Positions 12,154 through 20,300 of a DNA stretch of 23,055 bases are shown here, one piece after another. Position 1 is the stretch's first letter, and every line of letters starts with the position of its first letter. The notes under the pieces were generated by a model. It was not told where the DNA came from. It saw nothing but the letters and a program-made list of their open reading frames with translations, and did no database searches. The position numbers and the translations under genes were made by a program. Source of the stretch: CAZOKH01 sp964580315 (GTDB taxonomy: Bacteria > Chloroflexota > Anaerolineae > Anaerolineales > Anaerolineaceae). The stretch covers positions 1 to 23,055 of the forward strand of contig CAZOKH010000058.1 in assembly GCA_964580315.1 (NCBI GenBank), in the 5' to 3' direction.

Positions 12154-14714
12154 TCCCCTGGAAATTAAAAATCAATGGTTTTCTCTCGTACGCTGAACCG
12201 GTCGAGCTGGACTTTTCGTCCTTCGACCTGGCGTGTATTTCCGGCTCCAACGGGGCGGGCAAGTCGTCGCTGCTGGATGCCATCACCTGGGCTTTGTTTG
12301 GCGAGGCGCGCGGCAAGACGGATGATCTGATCAACACCCGCTGCAATAAAGCCGAGGTGGAGTTTGTTTTTGACTATGAAAACCAGCGTTACCGCGTGCT
12401 GCGCACCCGCCAGCGCGGAAAAACCGGATCGCTGGATGTGTTCATTTCCAATGGCGACGACAAATGGCGGGTGCTGACCGAAGCCACCATGAGCGATACC
12501 CAGCGGCGCATCCGGCAGGAAATCAAGCTGGATTATGACACTTTCACCAATGCATCTTTCTTTTTGCAAGGCAAAGCTGACCAGTTTACCCAGCAAAAAG
12601 CTGCCGACCGCAAGCACATTCTGAGCAATGTACTGGGACTGGATGTGTGGGAAGATTATAAAAATCGCGCTGCTGAAAAACGCAAGACCTTTGAGAACGA
12701 CCTGAAAGGAATTGAAGGTCAACTGGAAGAGATTGACCGCGAGCTGGCGTTGGAGGAACAACACCGCGCCAACCTGGCAGCTTTGCAGGCTGAACTGGCG
12801 CAGATTGCGGCGCAGCGCGCCCAAAAAGAGCAGGAATGGGAGCAGCAGCGTCAGTTGGAAAACCAGGTGCAGGAGCAGGGACGCCTGGTGCAGCAGTTGG
12901 GCGATCAGGTTGAGGCTGTTCAGCGGCGCCTGGAAGAACGTACTGCGCTGCAAACCAGCCGGCAGGAAGAATGCGCCCGCTATGAAGCGTTGATAGCGCA
13001 GGCGGCGCGGGTCGAAGAGGATTATGGAAAGTGGCAGCAGGCGCGCACGGCTGTTGAGACCATGAACCAGGACGCCGCCCGTTTTCACGAATTTGAAAAC
13101 CGCCTGGCTGAACCGCGCCGTGCCATTGAAGTGGAACGCGCCCGCCTGGAGCAGGAACTGGCCAGCCTGGAGGCGCAGCGCGAACAGGCCGCTGCCTGGC
13201 AGGCACAATTGCCTGCATTACAAGAATCGATTGCCAGACTGGCATCTGAAATGCAGGTGGATGCAGCCCAACTGGAGCAGCGCGCCCACCTGGAAGCCGA
13301 ATTGGAAAAACTGCAAACCACCCAGGTGGATGCCGAAGCTGAAAACCGAAGTTTTCGTGAAGAAAAGAAAAAAATTGAAGCACGCATCAGTCAACTCACA
13401 GAGACAACCGGAGAGGTTAGCTGTCCGCTGTGTGGAAAACCGCTGGAAGTTGAAGAGCGAGTCCAGTTAATTGAATCGTTGAATCAAGAAATTGAACATA
13501 TGCGGGTGCGTTTTTACGCTAATGAAGCTGTTTGCAATGATATTAAATCTCGGCGTGGAGAGATTCAAAATAACCAGCGCCAGTTGCAGCAGTTGGAAAA
13601 AACCATCCATGAAAAACAGCGCCGCCTTGACCAACACCAGAACGAATTAGACGGCCTGCAAACCAATCTGCAAAAATGGCAGTCCGACGGGGCAATGCGT
13701 TTGGTTGAGGTGCAGCAGCGCCTGGCGAAACAGGAATTCGCCGGCGAAGCGCGCGCCCGGATCGCTCAACTGGAAGCCGAAATGCGCGACCTGGGCTATG
13801 ATGCCGCTGCTCACCAGGTGCTGCGCGAGCAAGAGCAAACCCTGCGCGCAGCCGAAGAGGAATTTCGCAACCTGGAAAAAGCCCGCGCCAGCCTGGAATC
13901 ACTGCTGCGTGAATTGCAGCAATTGACGCAGGATGCAGACAAAGCCAGGGCAGAATGGGAAAAACTTGCCGCCGATCACCGCGCTGCACAGGAGAAATAC
14001 CAGGCTGCCAAAGCCAGCCTGCCGGATGTGATCCAGACCGGGCGCGAGGTGACCAACCTGCGCGAACAGGAGAAAATCAAAGAGCGTGAAGTGGGCGGCG
14101 CGCAGCAGTGGGTGCGGTCGCTGGAAACCCAGCGCACCCGGCGGGCTGCGCTGGAAGAAGAGTCCCGCCGTATCAAACGCCAGGTGAATGTGCACCGCAC
14201 GCTGGAGCGCGCCTTTGGCAAAGACGGCGTGCCCGCACTGCTGATTGAACAGGCTTTGCCCGAAATTGAAGAACAGGCCAACGACCTGCTCGACCGCCTG
14301 TCGGTGGGCGGCATGTCGGTGCGCTTTGAAACGCAGAAAGAATACAAAGATAAACACCGTGAAGACAAGCGCGAAACGCTGGATATCCTGATCAGCGACG
14401 GGGCAGGCACGCGCGAATATGAAATGTTCTCGGGCGGCGAGGCGTTTCGGGTGAACTTTGCCATTCGCCTGGCGCTGTCGCGCGTGCTGGCGCGGCGGGC
14501 CGGCGCCCGCCTGCAAACCCTGGTGATCGATGAGGGCTTTGGCAGCCAGGATGCCGATGGACGCCAGCGGCTGATCGAAGCCATCAACCTGGTCAAGCCC
14601 GATTTCGAGAAAATTTTGGTGATTACGCACCTGGAAGAATTGAAAGACTCATTCCCGGCGCGCATTGAGGTGGAGAAGACGCCCAACGGCTCGAAGGTGA
14701 AGGTGGTGGCATGA
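12150..14714 (+). CDS. sbcC: SbcC/Rad50-like SMC-family ATPase
   Basis: The 854-residue protein has split ATPase lobes joined by a long Glu/Gln/Arg-rich coiled coil. Walker A is GSNGAGKSS (32-40). The zinc hook is CPLC (Cys425, Cys428) at the coil apex. The ABC signature is FSGGE (760-764) and Walker B is LVIDE (Asp794, Glu795), followed by the D-loop GSQDADGR and a switch-histidine region VITHLEEL. With SbcD it forms the complex that opens DNA hairpins and trims blocked ends. It is somewhat shorter than the E. coli protein, the difference being in the coil. The start overlaps the CNNM stop and its own stop overlaps the next glycosyltransferase ATG, both as ATGA. Confidence 0.95.
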   Translation: MIPWKLKINGFLSYAEPVELDFSSFDLACISGSNGAGKSSLLDAITWALFGEARGKTDDLINTRCNKAEVEFVFDYENQRYRVLRTRQRGKTGSLDVFISNGDDKWRVLTEATMSDTQRRIRQEIKLDYDTFTNASFFLQGKADQFTQQKAADRKHILSNVLGLDVWEDYKNRAAEKRKTFENDLKGIEGQLEEIDRELALEEQHRANLAALQAELAQIAAQRAQKEQEWEQQRQLENQVQEQGRLVQQLGDQVEAVQRRLEERTALQTSRQEECARYEALIAQAARVEEDYGKWQQARTAVETMNQDAARFHEFENRLAEPRRAIEVERARLEQELASLEAQREQAAAWQAQLPALQESIARLASEMQVDAAQLEQRAHLEAELEKLQTTQVDAEAENRSFREEKKKIEARISQLTETTGEVSCPLCGKPLEVEERVQLIESLNQEIEHMRVRFYANEAVCNDIKSRRGEIQNNQRQLQQLEKTIHEKQRRLDQHQNELDGLQTNLQKWQSDGAMRLVEVQQRLAKQEFAGEARARIAQLEAEMRDLGYDAAAHQVLREQEQTLRAAEEEFRNLEKARASLESLLRELQQLTQDADKARAEWEKLAADHRAAQEKYQAAKASLPDVIQTGREVTNLREQEKIKEREVGGAQQWVRSLETQRTRRAALEEESRRIKRQVNVHRTLERAFGKDGVPALLIEQALPEIEEQANDLLDRLSVGGMSVRFETQKEYKDKHREDKRETLDILISDGAGTREYEMFSGGEAFRVNFAIRLALSRVLARRAGARLQTLVIDEGFGSQDADGRQRLIEAINLVKPDFEKILVITHLEELKDSFPARIEVEKTPNGSKVKVVA

Positions 14715-15814
14715 TCTCCATACCAGTGAAACTGGGTGTGCAGCAGCGTGTGCTGCCGGCTTACCGCGCTCCATTTTTCGAGGCGCTGGCAGCGGCTTGC
14801 CCGCAGGGACTGAGCGTGTTTGCCGGTCAGCCGCGCCCGCAGGAAGCCCTGGGCGAGCAGGCTGTGCTGCAACTGGCGCAAACCTACCCGGCAAAAAATG
14901 TGCATTTACTGGGCGGCGCGCTGTATTTTTGTTACCAGTCGAACCTGCTGCAATGGCTCGAGGAGTGGCAGCCTGAGATCTTGATCATGGAAGCCAACCC
15001 GCGCTATTTGAGCACCAAACAGGCGGTGAACTGGATGCATGCCAAACGCCGCCCGGTGTTCGGCTGGGGACTGGGCGCCCCGGCGGTCAACGGGCTGTTT
15101 GCCAGCCAGCGGCGCAAGCAGCGCAACGCTTTCCTGGCGCAGTTTGACGCCCTGTTGACCTACAGCCAGCGCGGCAAAGAGCAGTATGTGCGCGCCGGTT
15201 TTCGCCCCGAGCGTATTTTTGTGGCGCCCAACGCGGCTGCACCAAAGCCGGCGCATGCCCTTCCGCAGCGCCCCGCTGATTACGCGGATGGCAAAGCCAC
15301 CGTGTTGTTTGTGGGGCGTTTGCAAGAGCGTAAACGCATTGATTACCTGCTGCGCGCCTGCGCCGCCCTGCCCGCTGACCTGCAGCCCAACCTGTCGATT
15401 GTGGGCGAAGGCGGCATTCGGGAAGAGCTGGAAAAACTGGCTGCCCGTGTGTACCCGGCAGCCCGTTTCTTTGGTGAAAAGCGCGGGGCTGAGCTGGAGC
15501 CGCTGTGGCGCGCCGCCGACCTGTTTGTGCTGCCCGGCACCGGCGGGCTGGCGCTGCAGCAGGCCATGTCGTTTGGGCTGCCGGTGATGGCGGCCGAAGC
15601 TGACGGCACGCAAGCTGACCTGGTGCGCCCCCAAAACGGCTGGTTGCTGCCCCCGGGTGACCTGGATGCCCTGACGGCTGCTCTGCAGGATGCCTTGAGC
15701 GATGCGGCCCGCCTGCGCAGCATGGGCGCCGAGTCGTACCGCATTGCCAGCGAGGAAGTGAACCTGGAAGCCATGGTGGGCGCCTTTGCGCGCGCCGTGG
15801 AGGTGGTGTGGTGA
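14711..15814 (+). CDS. GT-B (GT4-like) glycosyltransferase
   Basis: The 367-residue protein begins with QQRVLPAYRAPFFEAL, a frequent opening in a subgroup of family 4 glycosyltransferases. Its C-terminal Rossmann half starts at VLFVGRLQERKRIDYLLRA and continues with LSIVGEGGIREELE and LFVLPGTGGLALQQAMSFGLPV. The retaining-GT4 E-x7-E pair is not intact: the second Glu of the usual EAM is Gln (QAM) and the first is Gly. The Gly-rich version occurs in this subgroup and does not by itself mean loss of activity. It would transfer a sugar from an activated donor; donor and acceptor are unknown. It overlaps the sbcC stop by four bases and is followed directly by a second glycosyltransferase, suggesting a shared glycan pathway. 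Confidence 0.85.
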   Translation: MISIPVKLGVQQRVLPAYRAPFFEALAAACPQGLSVFAGQPRPQEALGEQAVLQLAQTYPAKNVHLLGGALYFCYQSNLLQWLEEWQPEILIMEANPRYLSTKQAVNWMHAKRRPVFGWGLGAPAVNGLFASQRRKQRNAFLAQFDALLTYSQRGKEQYVRAGFRPERIFVAPNAAAPKPAHALPQRPADYADGKATVLFVGRLQERKRIDYLLRACAALPADLQPNLSIVGEGGIREELEKLAARVYPAARFFGEKRGAELEPLWRAADLFVLPGTGGLALQQAMSFGLPVMAAEADGTQADLVRPQNGWLLPPGDLDALTAALQDALSDAARLRSMGAESYRIASEEVNLEAMVGAFARAVEVVW

Positions 15815-15819
15815 GGAGG
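15813..15819 (+). promoter_or_regulatory. ribosome binding site fixing the second glycosyltransferase start
   Basis: GAGGAGG overlaps the stop codon of the upstream glycosyltransferase and lies five bases before the GTG at 15825. It supports that GTG over the TTG at 15786, which would lie 28 bases inside the upstream gene. Confidence 0.7.
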
Positions 15820-15824
15820 CTGCC

Positions 15825-17027
15825 GTGCATGTGATGATCGTGGCCGACGGGCGCAGTCCGATTGCGCGCCGCTGGATACAAACCCTGCAGGCGCTCAACC
15901 ACCGTGTGACGCTGGTTTCCACCTATGCCTGCGAGGAACTGCCCGGTGTCGAAGCGCAGCATGTGCTGCCGGTGGCATTTGCCGGCATGTCTGGCAGCCA
16001 GGTGCGCGCGCCCGGCAAAAGCCAGTCGTCGGCGCGCAAAGCGGTCAGCCGCTACCGCGACATTTTGCAAACCTGGCGTTACCGCCTGGCGCCCTTTACT
16101 CTGCCGGGGTATGGCAAACAATTGCAGGCATTGGTCAAAGCTGCACAGCCCGACCTGGTGCATGCCCTGCGCATACCCTTTGAAGGCATGCTGGCTTCCT
16201 ACACGCCCGAAGACACGCCGTTGGCGGTGTCGATCTGGGGCAATGATTTGACCCTGCACGCGCACGGCTCGCGGCGCATGGCTGACTGGACGCGCCGCAC
16301 CCTGCAGCGCGCCAACGGCCTGCACGCCGATGCCCAGCGCGACCTGCGCCTGGCACAGCAGTGGGGGCTGCGTCCCAACACGCCCACCCTCGAAGCGCCC
16401 GGCTCCGGCGGGGTGGACATTGCTGAAATTAACCGTGCGGATGAACACCGACCGCTGCCTGTGCTGGGGTTTGTGCCAACAGACCGGCCGCTGGTGGTTA
16501 ACCCGCGCGGTTTTCGCCCGGGCAGTGTGCGCAATGATGTGTTCTTTCAGGCCATTCCACTGGTGCTGCAGCGCATGCCCAATGCCCTGTTTGCCTGCGC
16601 AGGCATGCAGGGACAGGAAGAAGCCCTGGAATGGGTGCAGCGGCTGCACATTGAAAGCCATGTGGTGCTGATGCCGTACCTGAGCCAGACGCAGTTATGG
16701 AATTTATATCACCGTGCGCCGGTGATGGTTTCCATCAGCTCGCACGACGGCACACCCAATTCACTGCTGGAGGCTATGGCGGCGGGTTGTTTCCCGATTG
16801 CGGGGGATATTGAATCACTGCGCGAGTGGATTACGCCCGGCATTAACGGGCTGCTGGTGGAACCCACCAAACCCCAGGGACTGGCTGAGGCGCTGCTTTT
16901 GGCGTTGAACACGCCCGTTCTGCGGCAGCAGGCTGCCGAAATCAACCTGCAGCTTGTGCGCCAGCGGGCTGACGTTTTGCTGGTGCGTTCACAGATCGAG
17001 GTTTTTTACCAGCGGTTGGTAAATTAG
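15825..17027 (+). CDS. GT4-family glycosyltransferase
   Basis: The 400-residue protein (GTG start) opens with a GT-B N-terminal half, HVMIVADGRSPIARRWIQTL, with ALRIPFEGML and SIWGNDLTLHA further on. It has a C-terminal donor-binding half with FACAGMQGQEEALEWVQRL, MPYLSQTQLWNLYHRAPVMV and SSHDGTPNSLLEAMAAGCFPI. The acidic pair of the E-x7-E motif is kept in the form D...E. It probably adds sugars to a cell-envelope or exopolysaccharide acceptor; specificity is unknown. Alternative starts are GTG 15831 and ATG 15834. It is the last gene of the plus-strand unit and converges on the large sensor gene. Codon use and high GC match the preceding five genes. Confidence 0.87.
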   Translation: MHVMIVADGRSPIARRWIQTLQALNHRVTLVSTYACEELPGVEAQHVLPVAFAGMSGSQVRAPGKSQSSARKAVSRYRDILQTWRYRLAPFTLPGYGKQLQALVKAAQPDLVHALRIPFEGMLASYTPEDTPLAVSIWGNDLTLHAHGSRRMADWTRRTLQRANGLHADAQRDLRLAQQWGLRPNTPTLEAPGSGGVDIAEINRADEHRPLPVLGFVPTDRPLVVNPRGFRPGSVRNDVFFQAIPLVLQRMPNALFACAGMQGQEEALEWVQRLHIESHVVLMPYLSQTQLWNLYHRAPVMVSISSHDGTPNSLLEAMAAGCFPIAGDIESLREWITPGINGLLVEPTKPQGLAEALLLALNTPVLRQQAAEINLQLVRQRADVLLVRSQIEVFYQRLVN

Positions 17028-17303
17028 CGTGAGTTCGGGATTATTAATGAGATGCCATTACGAGTGAGCGCAGCGAGCGAAGCAATCTCAATTTTTGGGG
17101 CTTACGATGAGATTGCTTCGTCGTTTGAAATAGGAAAAGCGCTATTTCAACCTCCTTGCAAAGACAAATCATCTGGTTACAAACTGGCCACAAATCAGCT
17201 CAATTATTAAAAATCCCCGAAAAATCTTTCCAGTAGAGGCAAGATTTCTCCTTGCGCCTGCGGCGCCTGTTAAAATGACAACTGATCCGCGATTCCGTTA
17301 CAA
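17028..17303. other. convergent spacer with nested inverted repeats; no gene seen
   Basis: The 276 bases between the glycosyltransferase and the sensor gene hold two stacked palindromes (17078-17120 and 17125-17150) and a GC-rich patch near 17255-17270 (GCGCCTGCGGCGCC). No T-run follows any stem on either strand, so no clear terminator could be assigned to either gene. Confidence 0.5.
17058..17160. repeat. dispersed-repeat-like element with two inverted repeats
   Basis: CGAAGCAATCTCA (17078-17090) and its complement (17108-17120) form a 13-bp dyad with a 17-base loop. Immediately beside it TTGAAATAG (17125-17133) and CTATTTCAA (17142-17150) form a 9-bp dyad. Flanks CATTACGAG and CTCCTTGCAAAGACA look like degenerate complementary ends (compare CATTGCGAG / CTCGCAATGA), so the second hairpin may interrupt or have replaced part of an older palindromic repeat. 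Confidence 0.6.
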
Positions 17304-20300
17304 TTACAACCTGTCAATTTCTCGCAGAAATACTTCCACCACCTGTGGGTCAAACATTGTGCCAGAATGTTCCAGGATGTACTGGCGGGTTTCTTCGACC
17401 GGCCAGGCATTTCGATAGGGGCGGTCAGAACGCAGGGCGTCCCACACGTCGATCACGGCAAATATGCGCGCCGACAGCGGAATTTCAGCGCCTTTTAACC
17501 CGCGCGGGTAACCTGAACCATCCCAGCGTTCGTGATGGCAGTACGGAATATCCAGAGACTGCTGCAGGTAGGGAATGGGGGCCAGCATTTCATAGGCAAG
17601 CTGCGGGTGCTGGCGCATGATCACCCATTCATCATCAGTCAGGGGGCCTGGTTTGAGCAAGATGTTATCGGGAACGCCAATTTTGCCGATATCGTGCAGC
17701 AAGGCGCCCCGGCGCAGGTGCACACTTTCGCTCTCCGGTATGCCCAGCACACGTCCCAGCCGCATGGTCAATTCAGTGACGCGCAGGGTGTGGCCTTCCG
17801 TCTCCTTGTCGCGCAAATCCATGGCATGCGACCAGCCTTCAATGGTGGCATCATACGCCAGGGCCAGTTCCATGTTGGAACGCTGCAAGCCTTCAAACAT
17901 CTGGGCGTTGTCAATGGCAATCGCGGTTTGTTCTGCCAGGGTGTTCAGGAAGTTTAACCATTCATTGTTTATGGGTGAACTGGCATCAGCCCCGGGCAAT
18001 GCTGAGCGGTGCATAATTTCGAGCACACCTTTCACCTGGCCTTTGGCAATCAGCGGCACAGCAATGTGTGAAACGAAACCTTCATCGGCAAATGACGGGC
18101 AGTTTTTTACATCTATGGCTTTTTCCAGGTTCACTGTGCGCAAAATGCGGCGGTTGAGGGCGGCTTTTCCTGAGAGACCTTCGCCCATACGCAGGTTGGT
18201 GCGCTCGATGCCGCGCCGGCGAAAACCGCGCGAGGCGGCATATTCCAGCGTGTGCAGGTGTGGATTGAAAAGCAGCACATCGGCTGCATCGACCCCCAAC
18301 TGCCTGGTGATTTTTTCGAGCACAACCGTAAGCGTCAGGTTAAGGTCGAGACTGGTGGTGATTGCCCCGGCCACTGATTGGAGCGCCTGAAGTTGTTCCA
18401 TATGACGCAGGGTTTCATTGTGCATGCGCACACGCTGCAGCGCCACGCCTGCCATTTCAACCATTGAGTTAATCAGCCGCATATCTTCATCGGAGATTTT
18501 GCGCGGCAATTGAACCGAGACATACAGCACACCCACAATCTGGTCGGCAATACGGATGGGAATGCCGGCTCCGCCCCACCCGGCAAGCAGTTTTCCACTT
18601 AGCGGTTCTTTTGCAATGGGATCAGAGGAAATTTCAGTAGTGATGTGCGTTTGACCGTTGGTAAACACATTGCCAATGATGCCTTCGCCGGGCGTGATGG
18701 CGGTTTCTTCAATTGAGGTCAACCAACCGCGCGCCACCACCCGCTTCAGGCGTTGAATAGCTGGATCAAACAGCCAGATATCGCCGGAGTTAGTTTTGAG
18801 TGCGTTTAGAGTCTGATCCAGCAAAATGGGCAGGAACTCTTCAGTGGTCTGGGCGCTGCGCAGTGCGCTGGACGCCTGGTAGAGCGCTTCCAGTTCGGTC
18901 AGGTGGCGCTCCAGGTCTTCCTGGGCGCGGATGCGATCGGTGATATCTGCGTTAACCACAATGGCGCCTTCAACCGCTTTGTTTTCATCCAAAAGCGGCG
19001 CGGTCGAGTTGAGTACGATGCGTTTCTTGCCGTCAAACCCGTCGATCTCCAGGAGTTCATCGATGATGGTGACGCCTTCCCGAATTGAATGTGCCAATGC
19101 CCAATCATCGGGGGCAATTTCCTCTCCCGAAGGCAATCGCCGGGCATTGAAAACGCCGTATTCCTCAAATCCAACCAGCGGCTCAGCGCCCCAGATTTCC
19201 TTTCCCCTGGGATTGGCGCGCAAGAGTTTTCCGTTATTGTCGGCAATCCAAACACCAACCGGCAGGATTTCGAACACCTTGCTCATCAGTGTGTCAGACC
19301 GTTTTAATTCCTTCTCTGCTTGCCGGCGGGCGGTGATGTCTTGCAGGATGATCAGGGATGCCGGGCGGTCTTTATAGGTTAATGGAACAGACATCGACTC
19401 GGTGATGATAATTCTTCCATCTTTGTGCAGCATTTTTACTTCTGCCAGGGGGTTGGAAAAACCGGCTTCGTTGTTGTGGATGCGTTCCATGACCAGGTTC
19501 AATGAATCGGGATGCACGGTCTCTTTAACCGGTATGTTAATAAAACTTTCCAGATTTTCAAAACCCAACAGGTTGAGTCCCGCAGGGTTGGCAAAGTGGT
19601 AATGACCGCCCTGCTGCACCAGGATGGCATTGGGTGATGTGTCAATCAAGAGGCGATAGCGTTTCTCGCTTTCGCGCAGCGCTTCTTCCATCTGGTAACG
19701 TCCGGTGATGTTTTTAAAGGAAATTAAGATGCATGTTTCGTTATTTACCTCTATTAAAGTGGATGAAATCAAGCCGTACAAAACCTGACCATCTTTGGTT
19801 AAGAATTGTGATTCGAAATTCCGGACAGAACCCTTTTCCTGCAACTGCCTGACAAACCGTTTGCGCTCTTCAACATTTGCCCATACGTTCAGTTCAATAG
19901 ACGATTTCCCCCGCACTTCCCTTTCTTCCTCATAGCCAAAAGTGTCGAGGAAACCCTGGTTGAGTTCCAGGAAGGTGCCGTCTGAAAGGCGCGTGATGCT
20001 GATGGGATCGGGACTGGTCTGGAAAACCTTGCGAAATCTTTCTTCACTAAGCCTGATGAGTTCTTCGGCGTGTTTCTTCTCGGTGATATCGAGTTTGGTG
20101 ATGATGATTTTGGAGAAATCCTGTTCGTGGCCGGGAACAACCGACCAATTGATATTAAGAATGATCGGTTTTTCATCAAGGGTCTGATTGGTCACTTCAA
20201 TATCCCAGTGTATAAATCCCTGCGATAACCTGGTCAATATTTCAATGAATTCATCTGAAGGCTGGTTGGCATAGATTTTGGGAATATTGTTGATTAACTC

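Noticed and set aside
12165..13208. 347-codon antisense frame opposite sbcC with Leu/Phe-rich stretches that look like membrane segments
   Set aside because: The hydrophobic look comes from reading the Glu/Gln/Lys codons of the coiled coil backwards. There is no start signal and no domain.
15087..16661. 524-codon minus-strand open frame opposite the two glycosyltransferases
   Set aside because: It spans the junction of two well-supported plus-strand genes and has low-complexity Arg/Ala/Gln content without recognisable motifs. High GC makes long antisense frames common.
17078..17150. Possible CRISPR-like or attachment-site array in the convergent spacer
   Set aside because: The repeats are inverted and differ in sequence. 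There are no direct repeats with spacers, and no integrase or cas gene is nearby.
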